Shown here piece after piece: positions 53,601 to 62,165 of a stretch of 64,000 nucleotides of DNA. The translations under genes were made by a program, and so were the position numbers. A model generated the notes under the pieces. That model saw nothing but the letters and a program-made list of their open reading frames with translations, was not told the DNA's origin and ran no database searches. Source of the stretch: Parapedobacter sp035556095 (GTDB taxonomy: Bacteria > Bacteroidota > Bacteroidia > Sphingobacteriales > Sphingobacteriaceae); the NCBI RefSeq assembly GCF_035556095.1, contig NZ_DATMFT010000010.1, positions 36,663 through 100,662 of the forward strand. Reading direction: 5' to 3'. Within the stretch, counting starts at the first letter, position 1, and each line of letters starts with the position of its first letter.

Positions 53601-54886
53601 ACGTTTTCAAGGATATCCCACACCACCGGATCCTTCCGATCCACAATTTTCTTTGCTGATTTAACCGTCTTTACAATACCGCGCTCAATCATCTTACGGA
53701 TAACGAACGGCTTGTACAGTTCCGCGGCCATGTCTTTAGGCAGACCGCATTCATGCAGTTTCAGGTTTGGCCCTACGACAATGACCGAACGGGCGGAGTA
53801 GTCTACCCGTTTACCCAATAGGTTCTGGCGGAACCGACCTTGTTTCCCTTTGAGGATATCCGACAATGATTTCAACGCACGGTTACCCTCAGTCTTAACG
53901 GCATTCACCTTACGGGAGTTGTCAAACAGCGAATCTACCGCTTCCTGCAACATCCGCTTTTCATTCCGCAGAATCACTTCGGGAGCTTTGATTTCCATCA
54001 GGCGCTTCAACCGGTTGTTACGGATGATGACCCGACGGTAGAGATCATTAAGGTCGGACGTTGCAAAACGACCACCTTCCAAAGGCACCAATGGCCGTAG
54101 TTCGGGCGGAATAATAGGTACGATTTTCACAATCATCCATTCCGGCCGGTTCTCAATCCGATCTCGCGAACCACGGAAGGCTTCAACCACCTGTAAGCGT
54201 TTGAGCGCCTCGTTTTTGCGTTGTTGCGACGTCTCATTGGCAGCCTGGTGGCGCAAGTCATAAGACAACTGATCAAGGTCAAGCCGTTTCAACAGTTCTT
54301 CAAGCGCTTCAGCACCCATCTTGGCGATAAACTTCTGTGGATCTGTATCATCAAGGAACTGGTTTTCCTTCGGCAACGTATCCAAAATGTCGAGATACTC
54401 TTCCTCAGTGAGGAAATCCATGTAGTTGATACCATCCTCTTCCTTCACCCCTGATTGGATGACCACGTACCGCTCGTAATAGATGATCATATCGAGCTTT
54501 TTGGTGGGAAGCCCCAGTAAGTAGCCGATCTTGTTGGGCAACGAACGGAAATACCAAATATGAGCTACCGGCACAACTAAGCTGATGTGTCCCATACGCT
54601 CACGACGTACTTTCTTTTCAGTCACTTCTACACCGCAACGATCACATACGATGCCTTTATACCGAATACGCTTGTACTTACCGCAGTGGCACTCATAATC
54701 CTTTACCGGACCAAAAATACGTTCGCAGAATAAACCGTCACGCTCCGGCTTATACGTCCGGTAATTAATCGTTTCCGGTTTGACCACCTCGCCGCTTGAA
54801 CGTTCGAGAATGGTCTCGGGCGACGCCAAACTGATTGTAATGGAGGTGAAGTTGCTTTTTATCTTATTATCTTTTTTGTAAGACAT
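50606..54886 (-). CDS. rpoC: RNA polymerase subunit beta'
   Basis: 1426 residues, full length for Bacteroidota. The N-terminal zinc ribbon CHCGKYKRIRYKGIVCDRCG is followed by RGRFRQNLLGKRVDYSARSV-type clamp sequence and NRAPTLHRLGIQAFQP. The catalytic metal loop is NADFDGDQMAVH (about 470-480). The second zinc site is near RSVLTCESKRGVCSLCYGRN, and the trigger helix region is TQLTLRTFHVGG. It forms the active site with RpoB. It lies 34 bp after rpoB and is the last gene of the block. Confidence 0.99.
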   Translation of the reverse strand: MSYKKDNKIKSNFTSITISLASPETILERSSGEVVKPETINYRTYKPERDGLFCERIFGPVKDYECHCGKYKRIRYKGIVCDRCGVEVTEKKVRRERMGHISLVVPVAHIWYFRSLPNKIGYLLGLPTKKLDMIIYYERYVVIQSGVKEEDGINYMDFLTEEEYLDILDTLPKENQFLDDTDPQKFIAKMGAEALEELLKRLDLDQLSYDLRHQAANETSQQRKNEALKRLQVVEAFRGSRDRIENRPEWMIVKIVPIIPPELRPLVPLEGGRFATSDLNDLYRRVIIRNNRLKRLMEIKAPEVILRNEKRMLQEAVDSLFDNSRKVNAVKTEGNRALKSLSDILKGKQGRFRQNLLGKRVDYSARSVIVVGPNLKLHECGLPKDMAAELYKPFVIRKMIERGIVKTVKSAKKIVDRKDPVVWDILENVLKGHPVLLNRAPTLHRLGIQAFQPTLVEGKAIQLHPLVCTAFNADFDGDQMAVHLPLGNAAILEAQILMLASHNILNPANGTPITVPSQDMVLGLYYMTKGRKTDESRVVKGEGMTFYSPEEVIIAHNEKQIDLHAFIKVKTRVRGADDSIEERVIETTVGRVLFNQVVPEEIGYVNELLTKKSLRDTIGKVVKITGMARAAKFLDDIKELGFQMAFKGGLSFNLQDLNIPDAKVDLIEQATKEVEEVMNNYNMGFITNNERYNQIIDIWTRINNRLTANVMEILSTDNQGFNSVYMMLDSGARGSKEQIRQLCGMRGLMAKPQKSGSSGGEIIENPILSNFKEGLSVLEYFISTHGARKGLADTALKTADAGYLTRRLHDVAQDMIVVDEDCGGLRGVYTTALKDNEDIIEPLYDRILGRVSLHDVHDPVTGDLLVAADQDIDEEVASKIEHSSVEGLEIRSVLTCESKRGVCSLCYGRNLATGKRVQKGEAVGVIAAQSIGEPGTQLTLRTFHVGGTASNIAAESQIFAKFDGIVELENIRSVPHEGEEGPDQVVIGRSGEFRIIDPESKKVLMTNNIPYGSFLYVNAGDTVTKGQRVCSWDPYNAVIISEFGGKVEFESIIEGVTFREESDEQTGHREKVIIDTRDKTKNPAIKILDSKGAVIRTYNIPVGAHVSVNDGVAVKEGVILAKIPRSTGKTRDITGGLPRVTELFEARNPSNPAVVTEIDGVVTLGGVKRGNREISIESRDGQIKKYLVPLSKHILVQDNDFVKAGMPLSDGSISPADILAIKGPSAVQEYLVNGIQEVYRLQGVKINDKHFETIVHQMMQKVEIADPGDTRFLEREAVNRWDFVEENDAIYDKKVVVDEGDSEELKPGQIVSMRKLRDVNSALKRRDLKLVEVRDAIPATSSPLLQGITRASLGTKSFISAASFQETTKVLNEASIAGKRDNLLGLKENVIVGHLIPSGTGLRDYEGIIVGSQEEYDQLLASKEED

Positions 54887-54920
54887 ACTTTCGTTTCTAA
54901 AGTTAACGCGCTATGCTTGA

Positions 54921-57900
54921 TTAATCCAGCGTGATATCCAAACCTAAACCTCTCAATTCGTGCACGAGTACGTTGAACGATTCGGGCACCGACGGCGTTG
55001 GGAGGTTGTTGCCTTTCACGATGGCTTCATACGTCTTGGCCCTACCTACTACGTCGTCGGATTTAACCGTCAGGATTTCCTGGAGGATGTTTGACGCACC
55101 GAATGCTTCCAGTGCCCACACTTCCATCTCACCAAAACGTTGTCCACCAAACTGGGCTTTACCGCCCAACGGCTGTTGGGTGATGAGCGAGTATGGACCG
55201 ATGGAGCGAGCGTGCATCTTATCGTCAACCATGTGCCCCAATTTGAGCATATAGATGATACCTACCGTTGTCGGTTGGTCAAAACGCTCACCAGTTAGCC
55301 CGTTATAGAGGTAAGTCCTTCCCGATTCCGGAAGCTCAGCCTTTTTCACCCATTCTTCCACCTCTTCGGTAGAAGCACCATCAAAAATCGGCGTTGCGAA
55401 TTTGACACCCAGCTTCTTCCCGGCCCAACCCAATACGGTTTCGTAAATCTGGCCGAGGTTCATCCGTGAAGGTACCCCCAACGGGTTCAGGACGATATCG
55501 ACAGGTGTACCGTCTTCGAGGAACGGCATGTCCTCGTCACGTACAATCCGTGCAACAATACCCTTGTTTCCGTGACGGCCAGCCATCTTATCCCCTACTT
55601 TAAGCTTACGCTTCTTAGCAATGAATACTTTGGCCATCTGCACGATTCCTGACGGTAGTTCGTCACCTACACTGATCGCAAATTTATCGCGTTTATAGGC
55701 TCCCAACTCCTCATTCAACTTGATGTTATAAAAATGAAGTGTTTGTTTGATTAACTCATTTTTGTCCTCGTCAGTAGTCCATCCCGTGGGGTTGATATTG
55801 GTATACTCCAATTCCGTTAGGATACGCTGCGTAAACTTCGACCCCTTAGGCACCAACAGTTCCTTATAAACGTTGTAAACGCCCTGAGATGTCTTCCCAT
55901 TCACAATGGTAAACAGCTTCTCAATCAATTTATCCTTCAACGCCTTCAATGCCTTCGTATGTTGGGCGTCCAGTTGGTCGAGTGCCTTTTTCTCTTCTTC
56001 TTTAGCCACTTTCTTCGCCCTCGAGAACAACTTGGTGTCAATGACTACGCCATTGATAGACGGCGGAGTTTTCAACGAAGCGTCTTTCACGTCGCCGGCC
56101 TTATCACCAAAGATGGCGCGGAGCAGTTTTTCCTCAGGCGACGGATCGGATTCGCCTTTGGGCGTAATCTTACCGATGAGGATATCGCCGTCGCGCACTT
56201 CAGCACCCACACGGATGATACCGTTTTCATCCAAATCCTTGGTCGCTTCTTCAGAAACGTTCGGGATATCGGCAGTAAGTTCTTCCTCGCCACGTTTCGT
56301 ATCACGCACTTCCAGTTCGAACTCCTCGATATGCAATGATGTGAAAATATCCTGGCTTACTACACGTTCCGAAATCACGATAGCATCCTCAAAGTTAAAC
56401 CCTTGCCATGGCATGAACGCCACTTTCAGGTTACGACCCAATGCGAGTTCACCATCCTGCGTAGCATAACCTTCGCACAGCACCTGCCCTTTCTCTACCT
56501 GCTGACCTTTCTTAACAATCGGTTTCAGGTTAATGCAGGTACTCTGATTCGTCTTTTTGAACTTGATCAGGCGATAGGTTTTTACGTCATCGTCAAACGA
56601 AACCAGCCGGTCATCATCCGTACGTTCATACCTGATCTTAATTTCATTGGCATCTACATATTCCACCACACCTTTCGCTTCCGCGTTGATCAGCGTGCGG
56701 GAGTCGCGTGCTACGCGGCCTTCCAAACCGGTACCAACCACCGGAGCCTCGGGACGCAACAACGGCACCGCTTGGCGCTGCATGTTGGAGCCCATCAGGG
56801 CACGGTTCGCATCGTCATGTTCCAGGAAAGGAATCAGCGAGGCTGCGATTGACGTGATTTGGTTGGGTGCAATATCCATCAGGTCCAGCTTTTCCGGCTC
56901 GATAACCGGGAAGTCACCCTCGTACCGTGCCTTCACCTTGGGGGTAATGAAATTCCCCTTGTCGTCGTATTCGGCATTCGCCTGCGCAATGGTTTTACCA
57001 TCCTCATCTTCTGCAGAAAGGTAAATTACCGGTTCTTCAACCACAACCCGTCCTTCATCAACGCGTCGGTAAGGCGTTTCAATGAAACCGAGATTATTGA
57101 TTTTCGCATGCACGCAGAGCGACGAAATCAACCCGATATTCGGTCCTTCCGGCGTTTCGATGGTACATAATCTACCGTAGTGTGTGTAATGCACGTCGCG
57201 CACCTCAAACCCAGCACGCTCACGGGAAAGCCCCCCTGGCCCCAGAGCCGATAACCTACGCTTGTGCGTAATCTCGGCCAACGGGTTTGTCTGGTCCATG
57301 AACTGCGATAGCTGATTGGTACCGAAGAACGAATTGATGACGGACGACAACGTACGCGCATTAATCAAATCCGTAGGCGTAAACACCTCGTTGTCACGGA
57401 TGTTCATCCGTTCACGGATGGTACGGGCCATCCGGGAAAGCCCTACGCCAAACTGGGAGTACAATTGCTCCCCAACGGTACGAACCCGGCGGTTAGACAG
57501 GTGGTCGATATCATCGACTTCCGCTTTCGAGTTGATCAAGTTGATCAGGTACTTCACAATGGCTATGATATCCTCACGCGTAAGCACCTTGGTCTCATCC
57601 GGGGTATCCAACTGCAACTTGCGGTTAATCCGGTACCGGCCCACATCGCCAAGGTCATAGCGTTTATCAGAGAAGAACAAGCGCTCGATAATGCCACGCG
57701 CCGTTTCCTCATCGGGTGGTTCGGCATTACGCAATTGCCTGTAGATGTGCTCCACGGCTTCTTTCTCTGAGTTGGATGTATCCTTCTGTAGGGTATTGTA
57801 AATGATCGAGTAGTCAGCGTTGTTAGCGGTATCTTCCTTGGTAAGGATGATAGACTTCACACCGGCATCGATAATCAATTCGATGTGGTCATCTTCCAAT

Positions 57901-58730
57901 ACCGTTTCCCGTTCCAAAACCACTTCGTTCCGGTCGATGGAAACCACTTCGCCGGTATCTTCATCTACAAAGTCCTCAATCCATTTCTTCAATACCCTGG
58001 CGGCCAACCTACGGCCTACATATTTTTTAAGTCCCGACTTGCTCACCTTCACCTCATCGGCCAACTCAAACAGTTCCAAAATGTCCTTGTCCGAATCGTA
58101 ACCGATGGCACGTAAAAGGGTCGTCACCGGGAATTTCTTTTTACGGTCTATATACGCATACATCACGTTATTCACGTCTGTAGCGAATTCAATCCATGAC
58201 CCTTTGAACGGGATTACCCGGGCAGAGTACAACTTCGTGCCATTGGTATGGCGGCTCTGGCCGAAAAACACACCGGGCGACCGGTGCAGTTGCGATACAA
58301 TAACCCGCTCTGCACCGTTGATGACGAATGTACCCTTTGGGGTCATGTAGGGAATGGTACCCAAATAAACGTCCTGTACGATGGTTTCGAAGTCCTCATG
58401 CTCCTCGTCGTTACACGAAAGACGAAGCTTCGCCTTAAGCGGCACGCTGTAGGTCAACCCACGTTCGATACATTCCTGGATACCATAACGTGGTGGATCA
58501 ATGAAATAGTCCAAAAACTCAAGTACAAAGATGTTCCTTGAATCAGAAATGGGGAAGTTCTCGGAAAACACCTTAAACAGCCCTTCTTGGTGGCGGTTGT
58601 CGGAAGTTGTCTCGAGTTGAAAAAACTCCCTGAAAGATTCCAATTGCACGTCCAGAAAATCCGGGTAATCGATTACCTTTCTGCTGCTTGCAAAATTCAC
58701 TCTTTCGTTTCGAATATTTTTGTTTGCCAA
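54921..58730 (-). CDS. rpoB: RNA polymerase subunit beta
   Basis: 1269 residues. Conserved segments in order are FREFFQLETT and GTFVINGAERVIVSQLHRSP. These are followed by the rifampicin-binding region FFGTNQLSQFMDQTNPLAEI with HKRRLSALGPGGLSRERAGF, then GRNLKVAFMPWQGFNFEDAI, KMAGRHGNKG and GGQRFGEMEVWALEAFGA. The rifampicin-region residues visible (Ser, Gln, Asp and His at the classical positions) look wild-type. A 180-bp gap with an 11-bp hairpin separates it from rplL. Confidence 0.99.
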   Translation of the reverse strand: MANKNIRNERVNFASSRKVIDYPDFLDVQLESFREFFQLETTSDNRHQEGLFKVFSENFPISDSRNIFVLEFLDYFIDPPRYGIQECIERGLTYSVPLKAKLRLSCNDEEHEDFETIVQDVYLGTIPYMTPKGTFVINGAERVIVSQLHRSPGVFFGQSRHTNGTKLYSARVIPFKGSWIEFATDVNNVMYAYIDRKKKFPVTTLLRAIGYDSDKDILELFELADEVKVSKSGLKKYVGRRLAARVLKKWIEDFVDEDTGEVVSIDRNEVVLERETVLEDDHIELIIDAGVKSIILTKEDTANNADYSIIYNTLQKDTSNSEKEAVEHIYRQLRNAEPPDEETARGIIERLFFSDKRYDLGDVGRYRINRKLQLDTPDETKVLTREDIIAIVKYLINLINSKAEVDDIDHLSNRRVRTVGEQLYSQFGVGLSRMARTIRERMNIRDNEVFTPTDLINARTLSSVINSFFGTNQLSQFMDQTNPLAEITHKRRLSALGPGGLSRERAGFEVRDVHYTHYGRLCTIETPEGPNIGLISSLCVHAKINNLGFIETPYRRVDEGRVVVEEPVIYLSAEDEDGKTIAQANAEYDDKGNFITPKVKARYEGDFPVIEPEKLDLMDIAPNQITSIAASLIPFLEHDDANRALMGSNMQRQAVPLLRPEAPVVGTGLEGRVARDSRTLINAEAKGVVEYVDANEIKIRYERTDDDRLVSFDDDVKTYRLIKFKKTNQSTCINLKPIVKKGQQVEKGQVLCEGYATQDGELALGRNLKVAFMPWQGFNFEDAIVISERVVSQDIFTSLHIEEFELEVRDTKRGEEELTADIPNVSEEATKDLDENGIIRVGAEVRDGDILIGKITPKGESDPSPEEKLLRAIFGDKAGDVKDASLKTPPSINGVVIDTKLFSRAKKVAKEEEKKALDQLDAQHTKALKALKDKLIEKLFTIVNGKTSQGVYNVYKELLVPKGSKFTQRILTELEYTNINPTGWTTDEDKNELIKQTLHFYNIKLNEELGAYKRDKFAISVGDELPSGIVQMAKVFIAKKRKLKVGDKMAGRHGNKGIVARIVRDEDMPFLEDGTPVDIVLNPLGVPSRMNLGQIYETVLGWAGKKLGVKFATPIFDGASTEEVEEWVKKAELPESGRTYLYNGLTGERFDQPTTVGIIYMLKLGHMVDDKMHARSIGPYSLITQQPLGGKAQFGGQRFGEMEVWALEAFGASNILQEILTVKSDDVVGRAKTYEAIVKGNNLPTPSVPESFNVLVHELRGLGLDITLD

Positions 58731-58851
58731 GGGAATAAGATTTTAGTTTAACTATTTAAACTGCACTTTTGATGCTGCTTTTGCTATGTTAAGGCGCCCA
58801 TACAGCCGGGACATGGTATTGGTAATGTGAGGAAAAGTCATAAACAGGAAT

Positions 58852-58880
58852 AGACTCTGACGAAATTCACGTCAGAGTCT
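58852..58880 (-). promoter_or_regulatory. Perfect 11-bp stem hairpin between rplL and rpoB
   Basis: AGACTCTGACG and CGTCAGAGTCT are perfect inverted repeats with a 7-nt loop, 30 bp after the rplL stop and 122 bp before rpoB. The following bases are pyrimidine-rich but there is no clean U-tract. It fits a partial terminator, attenuator or RNase III site that sets the ratio of ribosomal protein to RNA polymerase, as known for the rplL-rpoB gap in E. coli. Confidence 0.75.
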
Positions 58881-58910
58881 ACCCCATTCAGGTGTGTTGT
58901 ATGAACTGAA

Positions 58911-59291
58911 TTAGTTGATCTCAACAACAGCTCCTGCTTCTTCAAGTTGTTTCTTCAGAGCTTCGGCTTCGTCCTTAGCAACACCGGTTTTGATTTCTTT
59001 CGGCGCACCGTCAACCAAATCCTTTGCTTCTTTCAGGCCAAGACCGGTCAAGTCTTTAACCAATTTAACCACAGCTAATTTCTGACCGCCAGCTTCTTTC
59101 AAAATCACATCGAAAGCTGATTTTTCTTCCGCTGCGGCAGGCGCATCACCGCCAGCAGCCGGACCAGCAACAGCCACTGCAGCTGCAGCAGGCTCAATGC
59201 CGTACTCGTCTTTCAAGATTTGAGCTAACTCGTTAACTTCCTTTACTGTCAAGTTTACCAACTGCTCAGCAAACGCTTTTAAATCTGCCAT
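58911..59291 (-). CDS. rplL: Ribosomal protein L7/L12
   Basis: 126 residues. N-terminal dimerisation helices (LKAFAEQLVNLTVKEVNELA), an Ala/Gly-rich hinge (about 36-54) and the globular C-terminal domain (EEKSAFDVILKEAGGQKLAV, VVKLVKDLTGLGLKEAKDLV). Forms the ribosomal stalk with L10 and recruits translation GTPases such as EF-Tu. Confidence 0.98.
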   Translation of the reverse strand: MADLKAFAEQLVNLTVKEVNELAQILKDEYGIEPAAAAVAVAGPAAGGDAPAAAEEKSAFDVILKEAGGQKLAVVKLVKDLTGLGLKEAKDLVDGAPKEIKTGVAKDEAEALKKQLEEAGAVVEIN

Positions 59292-59367
59292 TTTATTTTT
59301 AATTTTTGAATTTACTTTTTAAAAAACTATTAACAATCCTTCGGGTATTGTGATTCGGGGCACCCAA

Positions 59368-59886
59368 TTAGCCCCGTTCTTGTAAAGTTTTAACCAAACC
59401 GGCCAATGTTCCACCTCCAGATTGGAGTGCAGAGACCACATTCTTAGCAGGCGATTGCAACAAGCCGATGATGTCTCCGATAAGCTCATTCTTCGATTTG
59501 AGCTGGCTCAGTGCATCTACTTGGCTATCTCCGATAAATACAGCCGCATCGATATAGGCACCTTTCAAAACCGGCTTGTCGCCTTGTTTACGAAGTTCCT
59601 TAATCAACTTAGCCGGTGCGTTACCCGTTTCGGAAAACAGCATCGTCGATGAGCCTTTCAAAACAGCCAACAGCTCTTCCGAATCAACTCCGGCCTCTAC
59701 AAGTGCTTTTTGAATCAAGGTATTCTTCACCACTTGCATAGCAATACCTTGGTCAAAGCATTTACGACGTATGCCATTGATCTTCGCTACAGTCAGGTCA
59801 GCAGTATCGGTGATGTAAAAATTACCATACGATTTAATCTGCTCAGCTAAAGCTTTAACAATTTCTTGCTTTTCTTCTCTTTTCAT
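59368..59886 (-). CDS. rplJ: Ribosomal protein L10
   Basis: 172 residues. N-terminal rRNA-binding domain (MKREEKQEIVKALAEQIKSY, KINGIRRKCFDQGIAMQVVKNT) and a C-terminal helix that binds L7/L12 dimers. It starts 2 bp after rplA, suggesting translational coupling. A 76-bp gap follows before rplL. Confidence 0.97.
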   Translation of the reverse strand: MKREEKQEIVKALAEQIKSYGNFYITDTADLTVAKINGIRRKCFDQGIAMQVVKNTLIQKALVEAGVDSEELLAVLKGSSTMLFSETGNAPAKLIKELRKQGDKPVLKGAYIDAAVFIGDSQVDALSQLKSKNELIGDIIGLLQSPAKNVVSALQSGGGTLAGLVKTLQERG

Positions 59887-59888
59887 GA

Positions 59889-60587
59889 TTAAATTCCCGC
59901 TACTGATTTCGTTTCAATTTGAACACCTGGACTCATGGTGGAAGAAAGGTAAATACTCTTGAAATACGTGCCTTTGGCGGCAGACGGTTTCAACTTGGAA
60001 ATTGTCTGCAACACTTCAAGGGCATTCTCGTAAATCTTTTCTGCAGGAAAAGATGCTTTACCAACAGACGTATGGATAATCCCTGTCTTGTCCACCTTGA
60101 AATCAATCTTACCTGCTTTCACGTCGGCTACCGCTTTACCGATATCGGTAGTTACCGTACCTGTTTTGGGGTTAGGCATGAGGTTCCGCGGACCGAGGAT
60201 ACGGCCCAACCTACCCACCTTTGCCATCACACTCGGCATGGTAATAATGATATCGATATCGGTCCATCCGCCTTCGATTTTGCTGATGTAATCGTCCAAT
60301 CCAACATGGTCTGCTCCTGCCGCCTTGGCCTCTTCTTCCTTATCGGGTGTACAAAGAACCAACACACGGACCGTTTTGCCCGTACCATGTGGCAGAGTGG
60401 CGATACCACGTACCATTTGATTTGCCTTACGGGGATCTACGCCGAGGCGCACATCGATATCCACCGACGCATCAAACTTAACATTGGTTATATCTTTTAC
60501 CAAGGCAGCAGCCTCTTCCAAAGAATACGCTTTACCAACTTCAATCTTGGATAGTGCCGCTTTCTGATTTTTTGTTAATCTTGCCAC
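59889..60587 (-). CDS. rplA: Ribosomal protein L1
   Basis: 232 residues. MARLTKNQKAALSKIEVGKA, then SVDIDVRLGVDPRKANQMVR, GGWTDIDIIITMPSVMAKVG and LGRILGPRNLMPNPKTGTVT are diagnostic L1 segments. Binds 23S rRNA at the L1 stalk and, in many bacteria, represses its own operon through the rplK leader. 22 bp after rplK. Confidence 0.98.
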   Translation of the reverse strand: MARLTKNQKAALSKIEVGKAYSLEEAAALVKDITNVKFDASVDIDVRLGVDPRKANQMVRGIATLPHGTGKTVRVLVLCTPDKEEEAKAAGADHVGLDDYISKIEGGWTDIDIIITMPSVMAKVGRLGRILGPRNLMPNPKTGTVTTDIGKAVADVKAGKIDFKVDKTGIIHTSVGKASFPAEKIYENALEVLQTISKLKPSAAKGTYFKSIYLSSTMSPGVQIETKSVAGI

Positions 60588-60609
60588 TTTCTTAAACTGA
60601 TTTCGTTAA

Positions 60610-61053
60610 TTAATTATTCCAGGGCGCGCTACCGCTTACGGTAATCCCCATACTACGTGCCGTTCCAGCAACCATACGCATGGCCGATTCTACCGTGAAT
60701 GCATTCAAATCAGTCATTTTATCTTTGGCAATGGCCTCCACTTGTTCCCAAGTGACCGCACCTATCTTCTTGCGGTTAGGTTCGCCCGACCCCTTTTTCA
60801 CGCCGGATACTTCCACCAACTGGACAGCAACGGGAGGGGTTTTGATGATAAAATCGAATGATTTGTCGCTATATACGGTAATCACGACGGGCAATACCTT
60901 GCCTGGCTTGTCTTGCGTACGGGCATTGAACTGCTTACAAAACTCCATGATGTTCACCCCTTTTGCACCCAAAGCAGGTCCAACTGGAGGAGATGGATTC
61001 GCAGCGCCACCCTTCACTTGTAATTTTACTAACGCACTGACTTCTTTTGCCAT
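60610..61053 (-). CDS. rplK: Ribosomal protein L11
   Basis: 147 residues. N-terminal domain with GGAANPSPPVGPALGAKGVN and MEFCKQFNARTQDKPGKVLP; C-terminal RNA-binding domain ends GTARSMGITV. Binds the GTPase-associated centre of 23S rRNA. It is first of an rplKAJL unit with its own promoter and a leader of about 115 nt. Confidence 0.98.
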   Translation of the reverse strand: MAKEVSALVKLQVKGGAANPSPPVGPALGAKGVNIMEFCKQFNARTQDKPGKVLPVVITVYSDKSFDFIIKTPPVAVQLVEVSGVKKGSGEPNRKKIGAVTWEQVEAIAKDKMTDLNAFTVESAMRMVAGTARSMGITVSGSAPWNN

Positions 61054-61170
61054 TTCTCGATCTTAAATTTAATTAAATAAATGTTTGTTAGTAAGTTGGA
61101 AGCATTTAACGTAACATTTAGATTTTGAAGTGCTTATCGCCTAATTACGCTCACACCCCAAAATGGAGTG

Positions 61171-61199
61171 CAAAGGTACAACTTTTTTATTAATATCAA
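61171..61199 (-). promoter_or_regulatory. rplK: Promoter of the rplKAJL-rpoBC unit
   Basis: Minus strand TTG (61197-61199), 18 nt, then TACCTTTG (61171-61178). The resulting leader (about 61054-61167) begins with a short hairpin, CACTCC pairing with GGGGTG, and has room for autoregulation by L1; no L1 site could be assigned with confidence. Confidence 0.6.
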
Positions 61200-61242
61200 G
61201 CACAACGGAAAAAATAAGCCCACACCTCTTCTCGGCATGATC

Positions 61243-61788
61243 TCATTCTTTCTCTACTTGTATATAATTCAATTCAAGTGGTGTTTTGCGGCCGAATACT
61301 TTTACCATGACCTTCAACTTCTTCTTTTCCTCGTTCACTTCTTCGATCTCACCCGTAAATCCGTTGAATGGACCATCGTTAACTTTCACCAACTCGCCCA
61401 CATAAAACGGCACATTCATCAACTCTCCCTGTTCAGACATCTCGTCTACCTTACCTAGGATACGGTTGATCTCTGCCGGCCGCAACGGAATCGGATTCCC
61501 TGCCTTATCGCCCAAAAAGCCTACCACACTGTTGATGTTCTTAATAACGTGCTCCAATTCGCCGTCCAATGCCATTTCCAGCAATACATATCCCGGATAG
61601 AAATTACGCTCTTTGGCCACCTTCTTGCCATCGCGCATCTGATAATACTTTTCCATCGGAATCAGCACCTGGGGAACAAGATGGCTGACGCCCAAGCGGT
61701 TCACTTCAGCTTCAATATATTGCTTTACCTTTTTTTCCTTACCGCTTACGGCCCGTACAACATACCATTTCAGTGCTTGATCTGCCAT
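61243..61788 (-). CDS. nusG: Transcription elongation/termination factor NusG
   Basis: 181 residues. NGN domain (ALKWYVVRAVSGKEKKVKQY, NFYPGYVLLEMALDGE) and C-terminal KOW domain (VNDGPFNGFTGEIEEVNEEK). It binds RNA polymerase and links it to ribosome or Rho. 17 bp after secE. Confidence 0.97.
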   Translation of the reverse strand: MADQALKWYVVRAVSGKEKKVKQYIEAEVNRLGVSHLVPQVLIPMEKYYQMRDGKKVAKERNFYPGYVLLEMALDGELEHVIKNINSVVGFLGDKAGNPIPLRPAEINRILGKVDEMSEQGELMNVPFYVGELVKVNDGPFNGFTGEIEEVNEEKKKLKVMVKVFGRKTPLELNYIQVEKE

Positions 61789-61805
61789 TTCTTCTTTCCC
61801 AACGA

Positions 61806-62000
61806 TTAAGACCCAATATTATAGAACAATTCCAGCACGTTACTCGACGCCTTATCCATACCGAAAATAAGTAGTGCTATTATGATGGATGCAACCAATA
61901 CAACCACGGCCGAATTCTGCAGCTGCCCCCAAGTGGGCCAAGTAACCTTTTGGGTCATCTCGATATAGGAGTCTTTAATAAATTCAAGTACGTTCGCCAT
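61806..62000 (-). CDS. secE: Preprotein translocase subunit SecE
   Basis: 64 residues, the usual short single-helix form. FIKDSYIEMTQKVTWPTWGQ is the conserved amphipathic segment, followed by one transmembrane helix (AVVVLVASIIIALLIFGMDK). Clamps SecY in the Sec translocon. Confidence 0.95.
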   Translation of the reverse strand: MANVLEFIKDSYIEMTQKVTWPTWGQLQNSAVVVLVASIIIALLIFGMDKASSNVLELFYNIGS

Positions 62001-62016
62001 GCTCTGTCGATATTAG

Positions 62017-62087
62017 CACGGGCACCAGGATTCGAACCCAGATCAAAGGTTTTGGAGACCTCTATTCTACCATTGAACTATGCCCGT
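62017..62087 (-). tRNA. tRNA-Trp (anticodon CCA)
   Basis: 71-nt cloverleaf on the minus strand. Acceptor ACGGGCA pairs with TGCCCGT; the anticodon loop CTCCAAA sits between GAGGT and ACCTT; the T-loop is GTTCGAATC. No CCA is encoded. Placed between tuf and secE, as usual in Bacteroidota. Confidence 0.95.
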
Positions 62088-62099
62088 GTATTTTAGACA

Positions 62100-62137
62100 C
62101 GATTAGCTAACCAGCACAATTACTGATTAGCTAATCG
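62100..62137 (-). promoter_or_regulatory. Strong 15-bp stem hairpin between tuf and tRNA-Trp
   Basis: On the minus strand CGATTAGCTAATCAG pairs with CTGGTTAGCTAATCG (15 bp, one G-U) around an 8-nt loop. No U-tract follows. It lies 28 bp after the tuf stop and 12 bp before the tRNA, so it is likely an RNA-processing or partial-termination element. Confidence 0.7.
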
Positions 62138-62165
62138 GTCGGATAAATCCAATCCAAGGACGGAT

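Noticed and set aside
55906..56469. 187-residue frame antisense to rpoB (and other long antisense frames over rpoB/rpoC, ispG and the alpha-2-macroglobulin)
   Set aside because: Ser/Phe-rich shadow translation typical of the opposite strand of highly conserved genes; no independent gene signal.
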